Source: Chinchilla lanigera (Eukaryota; Chordata; Mammalia; Rodentia; Chinchillidae). Taken from it: a stretch of DNA of 64,000 bases. A model generated the notes under the pieces. The model was not told the DNA's origin. It was given only the letters and a program-made list of their open reading frames with translations, and searched no databases. Location of the stretch: contig NW_004955484.1 of the NCBI RefSeq assembly GCF_000276665.1, positions 3,826,741-3,890,740 of the forward strand, read 5' to 3'. Made by a program: the position numbers and the translations under genes. Of this stretch, positions 14,183 to 25,240 are shown piece after piece; within the stretch, counting starts at the first letter, position 1, and each line of letters opens with the position of its first letter.

Positions 14183-15263
14183 GGAGATTCAACATGGCTG
14201 AATAGAGGAGGAGCCGTGTTGGAGCTACTTGGAGAAAACCAACACAGATAATTGGAAGAAAGGGAGGACATACATCCTGAAGCCAAAATCATTCTGAAAT
14301 AAGTAGATCAAACAATACATAGACATATGACTTTATAAACTGGTACTCCATCCCACAGAACTGCCAGGGGGACTCCCGCCTGTGGGCAGAGCAGGACCGC
14401 CATTCTGGGAAGTTAAAAAAAAATATTGATAGACTGAAATAGTGCAGCTAATTTAAGCCACACAGGATAGATTTGGGATACAAGGCCCCTTGCCTCCTTT
14501 GCTTTCCTTCAAACAGAGGACACTGCAGCCTGGCAGCAAATTTTACTGGCACACATGGGGATGAATGACCAGGAAACTGGTCCCTCCCTGAGGGACCACC
14601 TGTCTCTTTTGTTTTTGCTTCGTTCTGTTTTTTTGTGTGTGTGCTCCAGGGAAGCTAACTTGAACTTCTAGGGACAACAAGATCGGGGATCATGGTGGTG
14701 ATGGTGAAGGTAGTAAGTGGAACAGCATGACACCCTCCTGCCCTGGGACCAGTCACTTGAGAGGGATGCTGACATGTGTGATTTAAGCAGCTTTGGGCCC
14801 TGGCAGCAGCTGGAGAGATTGAAGAAGGGCTGAGCAGCTTTGGGCTGTCTCTGTAGTGGCAGTGTGTCATCCCACAACACCCCACCCCACCCCACCGTGT
14901 CCTGCAATAAGTGGCATGAGAGGACAGAGTCGTGTCAGTGGAAATGGAACAGAGGAGGCTGTGCAAGGACTTGGAAGAGCCAACTGTACATGGCACTGGG
15001 AGCAGCCTTGGGCTATCTATGGGTACCACAGCAGCTGGGTGAGCAAAGCAGAGACAGAGTAGGGAGTGGGCAGAGTAGGGAGTAGGCCACAGAGGGTCAT
15101 ATAGAAAGTTACTTGCTGAAGACTGGCCCAAACCCCCACATCTAGAGGCCAAGATCAGCCCTAAACCCAGCACTAATCATACTGCAGGCTTGGCAGTGTT
15201 ACCCATCATAGACCTGGGTTCTGACTTGGATACTATCATAGAACTGTGGACACCAAAAGAACT

Positions 15264-15450
15264 NNNNNNNNNNNNNNNNNNNNNNNNNNNNNNNNNNNNN
15301 NNNNNNNNNNNNNNNNNNNNNNNNNNNNNNNNNNNNNNNNNNNNNNNNNNNNNNNNNNNNNNNNNNNNNNNNNNNNNNNNNNNNNNNNNNNNNNNNNNNN
15401 NNNNNNNNNNNNNNNNNNNNNNNNNNNNNNNNNNNNNNNNNNNNNNNNNN
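15264..15450. other. Assembly gap (187 N)
   Basis: A run of N inside the L1 5' UTR. The right edge opens part-way into a minus-strand B1-like SINE, whose poly(T) head and first 20 or so bases must be hidden in the gap. Short open frames across it are artefacts. Confidence 0.99.
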
Positions 15451-15573
15451 CTATGCAGTTCAGGCTGGCCTTGAGCTAACTTTGTAGCCTAGGCTGGTCT
15501 TGAACTCACAACGATCCTCCTACCTCAGCCTCCCGAGTGCTGGGATTACAGGCATGTGCCACCATGCCCAGCC
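15451..15573 (-). mobile_element. B1-like SINE (minus), cut by the gap
   Basis: The 7SL-derived body is visible in reverse: 'caggctggccttgagctaac', 'aggctggtcttgaactcac', 'cctcagcctcccgagtgctgggattacaggcatgtgccacc'. The internal repeat of the 'aggctgg.cttgaactca' unit marks a B1-like form with an internal duplication. It is nested in the L1. Confidence 0.9.
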
Positions 15574-16685
15574 AGGTCTTTACTTTTATTGTTTATTTTG
15601 CTCACCTCTGTTCCCTCTTTCCTCAATTGTGTTTCTTGGTCTTTTGATATTTTCAAGTAAGTGAACATTATTGCTAGTGTTTCTGTTTGCTTCTACAATC
15701 TTTTGCTCTCTCTCTCATTCTTTCCTTCCTCTTCTCCAGTTTCCCAAAGCTTGGCTGATCACCCTTTGTCCAACAGCCTTGCTTCTACTATATTTACCTT
15801 CATTTATCTCTCTGCTTTGTTGCCTATCCCTCTTAAATTCTCCCATCACAGGGTAAAGTCACTCAACTAAGGGAAAGCTTGCATACAAGATCCTGGCTTA
15901 TGTTGGATTTTGTTATGTAACTGTAGATCTTGCTTTTATGGTTAAAGGTACCAAATTAACAATTACCACAGTTTGTCAATTTCTAGGTTGTGCTTGATGC
16001 TATTGTTACTGGTAACTGTACTACCTTAGTCAGTTTTTCTCCCTTGTATGACAACACTGCTATGGCCGGGGTCATAACCATTGCTACAGTCCAGTACCAA
16101 AGGACTTGGTGCTGAGCCAAATAGACAGAAATTATTCATCCCCCAATAAATTGGGAAGGTAGGATCTTGGAACAGACACAAAGATCTAGCTACACATAGA
16201 AGAAATAGACATTTCCTAGGGAAGCCTGGATACTAGCAATAAAGCTATCTACCATAAGCAACTTACAAGAATCAACACAGAAAACAAATTAAAATAAAAA
16301 ATACAAATGACAAGACACAGAAGCAAAATGCAACCCCAGACCTCCAGCCTACCCAGGACAAGTCCATGGGACAATGAGATAGAGGAAATCAGAAACCACT
16401 CACCTGAAATTACTGAAATGATAGCAGTAGAAGTAAAAAGAAAACCAGATGAATGAGGCTATAGAGAAAATCAGATTAGAAATAATCTCACAGTTAAAAA
16501 AAAAAGATGACAATCAAAATGAAGGACCTGTCAGTGGATCTAGAGTAGACAGAGATTAAAAAAAATAGAGTAGCTTAGCAAAATGATGGAAATCGTGAAT
16601 GCCCAACACAGGAAAGAAATTGAATCCATGAAACAGATTCAAACAGATACCCAGAAGATTACAAACTGCATTGAAAGTATATGCA

Positions 16686-16761
16686 TCTGGGCCAGGGATC
16701 TAGTTCAGTGGCACAAGCACCTGCCTGGTAAGCACAAGGTCCTGAGTTCGATTCCTGGTAC

Positions 16762-16803
<42 letters not shown>

Positions 16804-16805
16804 AG
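16686..16805 (+). mobile_element. ID-type SINE with (CAA)n tail
   Basis: The tRNA-derived body 'tagttcagtggcacaagcac..ggtcctgagttcgattcctggtacc' carries A-box- and B-box-like segments (gttcgattcc) and is followed by about 13 caa units. The 13-bp target duplication gaaagtatatgca is at 16673-16685 and 16806-16818. It inserted into the L1 ORF1 region and is therefore younger than the L1. Confidence 0.92.
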
Positions 16806-16902
16806 GAAAGTATATGCAGCTGACTGACCCAAGGTGAGAACATAATATCAAACCTAGAATCCAGCACTATGGTTGCTGGCAATGAAGAAAAGAAGGATTT
16901 CA

Positions 16903-17062
16903 TTTTTTCTTTCTTTTTTTTTTTTTGAGACAGGATCTCACTATGTAGTTCAGGTGGCCTTGAGCTCATTATGTAGCCCAGGCTGGCCTCAAACTTGCAG
17001 CAATCCTCCTGCATCAGCCTCCTGAGTGCTGGGATTACAGGCATGTGCCACTGTGCCTGGCA
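16903..17062 (-). mobile_element. B1-like SINE (minus)
   Basis: It starts with a poly(T) run, then 'gagacaggatctcactatgtagttcagg', a duplicated 'tgtagcccaggctggcctc' unit and 'gagtgctgggattacaggcatgtgccac'. The 12-bp target duplication agaa(g/a)gatttca is at 16891-16902 and 17063-17074. It lies within the L1 ORF1 region. Confidence 0.92.
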
Positions 17063-17769
17063 AGAAAGATTTCAGAAAAATAGCAAGAGACCATGAAAAA
17101 TCAATCCAACAGCTACAAGATGATGCAAAGAAGGACACCATAAGATTGAGCAGAGTCAATGAGAAAGTAGGAGACAGCACAAATGATATAAAAAAACATG
17201 TTCATAGAGGTAATGGCAGAAAATTTCCCAAACATACAGAAAAGAATTTGACATACAAATAAGTGAAGCATATAGAACTGCAATTAGCCATGACCAAAAT
17301 AAATCTAAACCAAGTCATGTAATAATCAAGATACCAGAAATACAACACAAGAAAAAAATATTAAAGGCTGTTAGATAAAAGAAACAAATTGCGTATAAAG
17401 GAAAGCCCACCAGAATCATAGCTGAGCAACAGAAATCCTTAAGTCAAGGAGAGCCTGGAGTGAAGTATTTCAAATCTTGAAAGAAAACAACCTCCACCCC
17501 AGATTGATGTACCTGCAAAACTATCTTTCAGAATTAATGGAGAAATAAGATGCTTCTATGACAAAGAACAACTGAAAAAATTCATGACCCCCAAGTCAGT
17601 TCTGCAAAACGGTCTGAAGGACATTTTAGAATGAGATAATAAAGAACACAATGCCAAGAACAACATAGAAAGAAACCAGTAGGCAATATAAGCAATTAAA
17701 AAGAGGGAAAAGACAGGGAACCAACAATATGTCAATATTATCAGGAAAATAATATGTCAATGAAAAGCC

Positions 17770-20700
17770 AATACATATCAGCTATAACTATCAATATAAA
17801 TGGTCTCAATTTACCAATCAAAAGAAACAGACTGGCAGAATGGATCAAGAAACAAGATATAACAATATGCTGAAAACAAGAAAAACATTTAATTCAAAAG
17901 GAAATTCATAGACTGAAAATCCAAGGCTAGAAAATAATACCTCATGTGATAGAACCCAGAAAAAGTCAGGGGTAGATATTTTGTTTGCAGACAAAGTGAA
18001 CTTTAAGCCAAGACTAACTAAGAGAGACAAAGAAGGTCACTGCATACTTGTTAATGGAAAACTCCAAGAGGAAGAGATAATAATCATAAATATATATGCA
18101 CCAAATACTGGCACATCCAACTATATAAAATCAATACTAACAGATACGAAATATCAAATAAGCACAAACACAATTGTAACGGGGGACCTTAATACCTCAC
18201 TGTCACAAATAGACATATCAACTAGACAAAAAATCAACAAAGAAATATCAGAACTTAAGCAAACCTGTGAACATATGGACTTAGTAGATGTCTACACAGT
18301 GTTCCATATCCTAACATTATAATACACATTTTTCTAAGCTGTGCATGGGACATTCTCCTAAACAGACCACATACTGGCACATAGAACATGCTTAAGTAAA
18401 TGGAAAGGAATTGAAATTATTCCTTGCATATTATCAGATCATAATGCAATGAAATTAGAAATCAACAGCAAAACCCCACAAAACTCTATAAACAAATGGA
18501 AATTAAATAACAACCTCCTGAACAACTAATGCATCACAGATGAAACTGAAGAAGGTAAAGAGTATCTACAACTAAATGATAATGCTGATACAACATACCA
18601 GAACTTATGGGATGCACTGAAAGCAATCCGAAGAAGGAAATTTATAGTGATGAATTCTAATATCAGGGAAACAGAACAAACTCAATAAACAACCTGATGT
18701 TGAACCTCAAATTCTGGAAAAAGAAGAACAAGTCAAGCCCAAAGCTCATATGAGGGAGGAAATGACAAAGATCAGAGCAGAAATTAATGCAATAGAGACC
18801 AAGGAAACAATATAAAGAATCAATGAATTGAAGAGTTGGTTCTTTGAAAGATTATATAAGATTGACAAACCCTTAGCCAACCTTACCAAAAAAAGGAAAG
18901 GAAAGAAAATACTCAAATTCATGCAATTAGGAATAAAAAGGGTGAAATCACAATGGGTCCTACAGAAATCCAGAAAATCATCAATACCTACTTTGAGAAC
19001 CTTTATTTTAATAAGATGGAAAACACAAAAGAAATAGATATATTCATAGTTATGTATGAATTACCAAAGATGAAATAAGAAGATATAAAAATTCTAAGTA
19101 ACTCAATATCAGTCAATGAAATTGAAGGTGTAATTAAGAGAAGGATCCAACCAAAAAAAGAGAACTATAGGCCAATCTCTATAATGAACATAGATGCAAA
19201 AATCCTCAGTAAGATACTGGCAAACAGAATACAGCAAATCATCAAGAAGATTACACACCATGATCAAGAGGATTCATCCCAGGGATACAGGGATGGTTCA
19301 ACATACACAAATCAATAAATGTAATACACCATATCAACAGAGCCAAGAACAAAAATTACATGATCATCTCAATAGACACAGAAGCAGCATTTGACAAGGT
19401 CCAAAATCCATTCATGATAAAAACCCAACAGAAAATTGTAATAGATGGTTGTTATCTCAATTTGCTAAAAGCCATGTGTGACAAACCTACAGCAAACATC
19501 AGACTAAATGGTAAAAAACTGAAAGCTTTCACTCTAAAATCAGGAACATTACATTGAAAACTATGGTACTCTGAAAAAGAAGATGGAAGAAGGTATCAGA
19601 AAATAGAAGGCTGGGAGTTACGGCACATGCCTGTAATTTCAGCACTCAGGAGGCTGAGGCAGGAGGATTGCTGTCAGCTTGAGGCCAGCATGGGTTACAA
19701 AGTGAGTTCAAGGCCAGCCTGAACTGCATAGTCAAACTTTGTCTTAAAAAAGACAAAGAGAAAAAAAATAGAAAGGTATCTCTTTTTCTTGGGCAGCAAG
19801 AACTAACATAGTGAAAATGGCCATACTCCAAAAATTATTACACAGATTTAAAGCAATCTTGGTCAAAATATCAATAGTATACCTCACAGAACTAGAGAAA
19901 ACAATCCCAAAATTTATCTTCAATGGGTAGAGACCTAGAATAGCAAAAGAATTCTAGGCAACAAAGGTAAGTCAGGAGGCATCACAATCCCTGACTTTAA
20001 ATCATACTACAAAGCTACTGTAATAAAAGCAGGATGGTAGTGGCAAAAAATAGACTTTAAGATCAGTGAAACAGATTAGAAGATGTAGAAACAACTCCAA
20101 AGACACTCTGCCACCTTATCTTTGACAAAAGGGGGCAAAAAACGCATACACTGGAAGAAAGATAGCCTGTTTAATAAATGATGCTGGAAAAATTGGCTTT
20201 CCACATGCCAAACACAAAAATTAGATGAATGTTTCTCATCATGCTCTAAATTAAATTCAAAATGGATCAAAGATCTAAATTTAAAATAGAAACACTAAAT
20301 CTGCTGGAAAATAAGATAGTTAGAACTCTTACAGACATAGGTGTAGGCAAAGACTTTATAAACAAAACCCAGGACACAAGGGAAATATAAAGAATCAAGA
20401 ACTGGGATTTCATCTTATTAAAAAGCTTTTGCATAGCAAAATAAATCATCAACACAGTGAAGAGACACCCCCACAGCGTGGGAAAAATTTTGCTAGCTAT
20501 TCCTCAGACAAAGAACTAATATCTACAATATATAATGAACTCAAAAAAATGAGACCCCCTTCAAATTTAAAGACCCCATCTACAAATGGGCACCTGAAAG
20601 GAATAGATATTTCCGAGATGAAAAAGTAGAAATGGCAAATAAATATATGAAAAAACTTTCAGCATTACTGGTCATTTGAGAGCTGTAAATTAAATCAATA

Positions 20701-20980
20701 CTGAGATTCCATCTCACTCCAGAAAGAATAGCAATTATCAAGAAATCAACCTACAACAAATGCTAGCAGGGATGTGGGGTAAAAGGAACCCTCCTCCACT
20801 ATTGATGGGAGTGTAGACTGGTGTAATCACTGTGAAAAAAACTAAAACTAGACAGATTCCTCAAAAAACTAAAATTAGAGATTCCATTTGACCCAGTACT
20901 TCCTTTTTTGGGTATCTTCCTAAAAGAATTAAAAACATCATACCACAGCAATATTTCATGCCCATGTTTATAGCAGCACA
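17770..20980 (+). pseudogene. L1 ORF2 remnant (endonuclease/reverse transcriptase), catalytic box deleted
   Basis: The endonuclease part is recognisable at 17980-18320 (ILVNGKLQEEEIIIINIYAP; NTIVTGDLNTSL). The reverse-transcriptase fingers and palm are at about 19180-19560 ([37 protein letters not shown]). After 'LKSGT' the sequence jumps straight to 'ENYGTL', about 370 bp further on by comparison with the L1 copy at 42.1-42.5 kb, removing the F-A-D-D active site. A B1-like SINE (19609-19764) and numerous stops add to the damage. ORF2 carries out target-primed reverse transcription in live L1s; this copy cannot. Confidence 0.85.
19609..19764 (+). mobile_element. B1-like SINE (plus)
   Basis: 'gctgggagttacggcacatgcctgtaatttcagcactcaggaggctgaggcaggagg' followed by a duplicated 'gtgagttcaaggccagcctgaactgc' unit and an A-rich tail. 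Target duplication aaaatagaa at 19600-19608 and 19765-19773. Nested in L1 ORF2. Confidence 0.9.
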
Positions 20981-21489
20981 GTTTATATAGCTAAATCTTG
21001 GAAACAGCCCAATGCCCATCAATTGATGAATGGGTAAAGAAGATGTGGGTTTTTAAATATTCAACAGAGAACTACTCAGCCACAAAGAAGTATAAACTTG
21101 AGGCATTTATAGGTAAGTAGATGGACCTTGAGATCATACTCGTAAGTAAAATACATTGAACACACATGTAAAAATCACATTGTTTCTCCAGTGTGAGAAA
21201 TTAAAAGTGTAAATAAGGAGCAGAATGTTTAGATATTATAAAATAAGAAGAAAATACTAGATTGGGAAAGGGAACTAGGGAGGGAAGAGGGGGAAAGGAA
21301 GGAAGGGAAAAGAAAAGAAGGAAAAAATGGAAACAAAGCTTTTGTAAATAAGAGGAGAAGAGGAGTTGAAGGGAGGGTAAGGGAATAGGATAAAACAGGA
21401 ATTGAGATAAATCACATACAGATAAGAAGTCCCTATGATGAAAGTGATCGTTATGTGTATTTAAAATGTACCCATGAAATTAATAATAA

Positions 21490-21504
21490 AAGAACAAGCT
21501 AATG
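21490..21504. repeat. Target-site duplication, right copy of the L1
   Basis: aagaacaagctaatg directly follows the L1 AT-rich tail and is identical to 14168-14182. Confidence 0.9.
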
Positions 21505-22714
21505 AATACCATTATGAGAAGAAAAATTGAATAGTGTTTGGAGAAGATAAAATCATTATAAACTCCATAAAGCCTGTTTACATTGTAAGTGAATTTTATC
21601 CTCTTCCTATTTCTGGCAATTTTTTTCTACACAATGTAAACAAATTAATCTCATTCACTTAAAAAGTTCCATTTCTCTGTATTATCATTTAAAGAAAATG
21701 TTTTTCTTCCTAATAGGGAAAAGGAGCCCTGTGCTAAGAATGCCTAATTCAGTTCCTATCTGAAATTCAAAAGTCTATTGAAGGTCATGTTTCAGTCTAC
21801 CTTGAGTAGGGTCTCAAGGTTTCATGCTTTGGTGAAGAAGCATGAGAAAAAAAATCTGAGGTCATTTTAGTTTTTCTAACTTGGAAATGGACAGGACTTC
21901 ACCTGTGGGCCTCCCACCCTGTTTCCTCCGACCACAGCATTTGTGATCCCAGTGCTATCCACTCCTAGTAGGCAACAAAAGGCAGGATGAGCAATTATTT
22001 CCTGACTCCCTACTAACTAGCTGGGAACTCTAACTAGCTTGGGACTCTGTGGACTCAAATATATTTGAGATGACCATGACTGGTTCCTCTCCTCTGGCTC
22101 AGCCCATCTCAGCCACTTGCTTGCTTGATCCAGTCATTCTGGGACCTTTTCCTTGTCTCTGCATTTAATCTGTTTTTACTTTTGGTCCTCATCTAGATTG
22201 AACTTGTTGCTGCTCTAACCCATTAAATCTGGAGAGCATTTTGCTTGGCTGAGCCCTGAACAGCTTCTGACATGATAGATTCAGCCTCAATCCAAATCTC
22301 CAGCCTTATTTTCCCGCTTGCTACCTTTGCTCTGAGCACACTGGTCTGCTCTTGGAAACCCGGAGGAAGCATTTCTTGCACATTCACAATTTTGTTCTCC
22401 AAAAGTCCTGTTTTCCAAGACTCGGTTTTAAGTTCCATCTCTCAAGAAGTCTTCTTAACCTATGATCCTGACCTCAGTCTCTGAACTAATGTACCATTCT
22501 TACTGTGTTCATCTGTGGTCCTCATAATGACTTTCATAAAACATTGGTCCTAGAAGATGTCTCCAAAGCAAAAGCTCCCTTTTGGATATTTAGTGCACAT
22601 ACTACCTCTAAGAATTTCTGAAGTTTTACGTGAAAAAACATTTCATGCAATATGGAGCCTCGTGCTTCTCAAACTGAGTTAGCCGTGGACATGCTTTTCC
22701 ATGTTACATCTTTT

Positions 22715-23352
22715 TTTTATTTTAAAGAGAACAAAACAGTAAAAATGATACAGAATTTCAAAACAAGATGATAGGAAATTAACAATGGTTATTATATTAT
22801 ATATTGTTATCTTCAAAGTAGTTGCTCAGATTACCAGATATAGGCATGTAAGATTGGTCAAGCAACATAAACTCTAATTGTTCCTTTCAATGAGCTAATA
22901 GCAATTAGTGGTGCACATACTCCTAAGTACAATAAATCAGATTCACATATGTAAACATCATATTGTCTTCCTAGTGTAAGAATCTGAAAAAGTAAATAAA
23001 ATCCAAAAGGTACAATAGGTATTGTGAAAAGGAAAGAAGCTGCTCAAAAGGAAAGAACAACTGGGATGAGAGAAAGGAGAAAAGAAAGAAGGAAGGGGGA
23101 AAAAAATATATGTATATATATATACACAAGGTAGCTAAGATCATTGTACTACTAATTTCTATTGGTTCATTGAAAGGGACAGTTAATGCTTAACTTTTTG
23201 ATCAATTTTGCACGCCTATATCTGGTAATCTGAACAACGACTTTGAAGGTAACAATATGCAATATAACAACTGTTGTTGATTTCCTATCATCTTGTTTTG
23301 AAATTCTGTATCATTTTTAATGTTTTAAAATTCTTTATTCTCTTTAAAATAA
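22715..23352. repeat. Head-to-head inverted pair of L1 3'-end fragments
   Basis: 22715-22915 is an imperfect reverse complement (about 85% by hand) of 23146-23352; shared stretches include 'aaaaatgatacagaatttcaaaacaagatgatagga' and its complement. The plus-oriented half, about 22918-23352, opens with L1 3' UTR sequence similar to 21140-21210 ('cacatatgtaaacatcatattgtcttcctagtgtaag') and ends in an A/T-rich tail. The left half is the same 3' module in reverse, with its tail at the far left. A (TA)n run lies at 23106-23127. No clear target duplication is seen. Confidence 0.8.
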
Positions 23353-23398
23353 GAAGTAATAAATTTAAGAAATTAGTGGTACAACTATCTTAGCAAAA

Positions 23399-23437
23399 TC
23401 TATCTATCTATCTATCTATCTACCTATCTATCTATCT
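23399..23437. repeat. (CTAT)n microsatellite
   Basis: About ten tctatctatc-type units with one interruption (ctac). Directly downstream of the L1 3' end pair. Confidence 0.95.
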
Positions 23438-23844
23438 TTAATAACTATTTTAGAAGTAAGGAAAAAAATCTGAATTTTCCACAAGTAACTTTGTACTCTA
23501 AAGAGTTCTTAGGTCCCTATCTTTTCTCCAACTAATTAAAGTGATAACAGTTCAGCAGTTTGAACCAGCTGTGGGTGTTCTGAGCTCCCACAGCTGTTTT
23601 CATCCTCACAATGCTAAATGCGAGGTAATACATAGACAGCCCTCAGCACTGTGCCTAGCACACAGCACATATGCAGACTGTCAAGCTACTTTCATTGTGA
23701 GGTAGTGTGACAGACAGGTTAAGAGTTTAGTCTATGGAATTGGACAGCGCCCCTTTGAACTCTGGTATATCTCTCACTGGATAAAACGTAATGTCAAGGA
23801 CTGTGTTTTTTTTCCTGGTATACACACAATGAATTAAGGACAGA

Positions 23845-24033
23845 GCAGTTCTCGCCTCTGGTGATTTGCCTACCAGAGGACTTTCAGTAGTGTTTAGAGA
23901 CAGTTTTGGTTGTCACTCTAGCAACTAGTGGCTAAAAGTGAGGGACACTATTAAACATCCCACAATGTACAGGACGAAGAAGTATCCAGCTTCAAATGTC
24001 AATAGTGCCTTGTTGAGAAATAGTGTTCTACAA
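23845..24033 (+). mobile_element. MER5A (hAT-Charlie non-autonomous DNA transposon)
   Basis: 'agacagttttggttgtcac', 'gcaactagtggctaaaagtgagggacactattaaacatcc', 'cacaatgtacaggacgaag' and 'aaatgtcaatagtgcc..gttgagaaa' follow the MER5A sequence in order. Old and diverged; the left limit is approximate. Confidence 0.8.
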
Positions 24034-24034
24034 C

Positions 24035-24235
24035 CAGGCTAATCAGGGATGAATTTCTTACCTCTGATATTAGCTGTTTAGCCTTACACAAGCTATGGAA
24101 TTTCTCTAAGTGTTAATTCCTTGTCTATAGATTTGGATTCTAATTATATCAGCAGGGTTACTGCATATAAGTGAGATGAACTGGGTAATCCATATGAAAT
24201 GTTTCACATAGTGACGGGTGCATAGAAAGTGACCT
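24035..24235 (+). mobile_element. MIR SINE (plus)
   Basis: 'cttacctctgatattagctgtttagccttacacaagctatggaatttctctaagtgttaattccttgtctatag' follows the MIR core, then 'gtgcatagaaagtgac'. A second short MIR-like 5' piece may lie at 23700-23780 ('ggtagtgtgacagacaggttaagagttt'). Confidence 0.7.
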
Positions 24236-24415
24236 AGGGGCATACTTTCACTGATCTGCACTCACTGTCTCACAGTGACAATGAGGCCCTTATGATGAAT
24301 TCTTTAGCTCTCTCAGAACTCAATATGTAAGGCTCAGAGTGAGTGCTCTCACTGAAACAGGCCCAGCATGCCCACTTGTGTTTACTGCATGGTTGGATTT
24401 TACTTATATACTCAC

Positions 24416-24599
24416 CGGGGGCTCAATGCTGAAAATGCTACCCAAGAAGAGCATGCTGTCTTCCTGAACCAGCTTCCTCTGATTCTCAAAGGTGCGGGAG
24501 AGAATGGAAAGATGTTCTCGGAGTGAAGGATCAATAATGCACTCTTCAAGAAACTCATCGGTCTCCTGCTTTTCCTCTGTGGTCAAATCATTACAGACC
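24416..24599 (-). CDS. HYDIN: HYDIN internal coding exon (fourth in the window, helical insertion)
   Basis: This 184-bp minus-strand exon completes an Arg codon with its first base and then encodes VCNDLTTEEKQETDEFLEE, DPSLREHLSILSRTFENQ and RKLVQEDSMLFLGSIFSIEPP. Unlike its neighbours, most of it is charged and predicted helical by eye, not beta-rich. It forms an insertion between early and late strands of the second ASH-like domain; strands resume at FSIEPP. HYDIN orthologues, as I remember them, carry the same acidic stretch, so it is not an artefact of this genome. The acceptor is ...tatattttctttag and the donor is gtgagt, the strongest donor of the five. The exon ends in phase 0. Confidence 0.94.
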
Positions 24600-25039
24600 C
24601 TAAAGAAAATATAGGAAAAGCAAGCTTTATTTTAGTGCTGCCATAAAGAACTGTGTATAGGGGCTTCCCTCTAGCCCACATCCTGGAAATATCCTTACAT
24701 CACCCTGGGGTAGGCCGCCTCACCCTGAGTCTGGGTGACTTGTACTCAGTGCTCAGGCCTTTCAGAGGCTCCATTTATTCACCTTTAGTCACATCCCACA
24801 AGAAGTCCTCCTTGATTTCTTTCCTACCCAGTGCTCAAATGTTTACCCTTGGCCCCTTATGAATATGGACAAATATTTTCTTTTAGGTAACTATGTTTTC
24901 CAGGCTGCCTTTAAAATATTTAATATGTACACTCTCTCCCACATTGCAAGAATGAATTTGCCCTTGTTAAACTTGTTTAGTTTTAATTCTTTCTTAGCTG
25001 TGAGTAATCTAGGGAATAGAGCTGGCAAGGACTAAGTTT

Positions 25040-25240
25040 GGATGCTGATTTTATGATCTATTTACTAGCTCTGTGATTTTGAGAGTTACACAGTTTCACT
25101 AAGCTTCAGTACCTGGCCCTATATATTAGGGGTAATAGGCACAGACCTCATCTATCAAAGAGATGAGGGTTAAATGTGAGCCAGGACCTGGTTCAGTTCT
25201 TGGGACAAAGCAGGTGCTCCATCAATATCAGTATTTTCCC
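25040..25240 (+). mobile_element. MIR SINE (plus)
   Basis: 'ttactagctctgtgattttgagagttacacagtttcactaagcttcagt' matches the MIR core, followed by 'gggttaaatgtgagccaggacctggttcagttcttgggacaaagcaggtgctccatcaatatca'. Confidence 0.8.

Larger units (their letters stand above)
16300..17640 (+). pseudogene. L1 ORF1-like remnant
   Basis: Frames here encode short coiled-coil-like, Lys/Glu/Gln-rich pieces (for example MKQIQTDTQKITNCIES and SIQQLQDDAKKDTIRLSRV), as expected for the nucleic-acid-binding ORF1 protein of L1. The tract 17340-17640 resembles the segment of old L1/HAL1 copies that precedes ORF2. The reading frame is interrupted by stops, an ID SINE (16686-16805) and a B1-like SINE (16903-17062). 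Limits are approximate. Confidence 0.6.
14183..21489 (+). mobile_element. Nearly full-length, inactive L1 retrotransposon with 15-bp target duplication
   Basis: The element is bounded by a 15-bp direct repeat, aagaacaagctaatg, at 14168-14182 and 21490-21504. It starts at an L1-like 5' end (gagattcaacatggctgaat, 'aacatggctgaatagaggagg'). Next come a 5' UTR of about 1.8 kb containing an assembly gap, an ORF1-like coiled-coil region (about 16300-17640), an ORF2 remnant (about 17770-20980), a polypurine-rich 3' UTR (21230-21380) and an AT-rich tail (ttaataataaaa). About 7.3 kb includes four nested SINEs, so the L1 itself was near 6.7 kb. ORFs are broken by many stops and frameshifts, and the reverse-transcriptase catalytic box is deleted. 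It lies antisense to HYDIN. Confidence 0.9.
3923..24415 (-). other. HYDIN: HYDIN intron, about 20.5 kb
   Basis: This is the largest complete intron here and has phase 0. More than a third of it is the nearly full-length L1 at 14183-21489. It also has an L1M 3' end, MIRs, MER5A and the head-to-head L1 ends at 22.7 kb. 5020-8690, 8910-12690, 13690-14160 and 21510-22700 show no feature I can identify beyond short A-rich or pyrimidine-rich runs. Confidence 0.85.

Noticed and set aside
14655..15173. 172-residue open frame on the minus strand
   Set aside because: It lies antisense in the L1 5' UTR beside the assembly gap, has no domain or splice context, and shares no family resemblance.
16686..16764. 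Possible tRNA gene (A-box and B-box visible)
   Set aside because: It is an ID SINE: tail, target duplication and many sister copies in the window; no cloverleaf with paired acceptor stem.
22223..22484. Pair of opposite open frames in 22.2-22.5 kb
   Set aside because: Mutual shadows in unique intron sequence, no homology, no splice sites fitting HYDIN phase.
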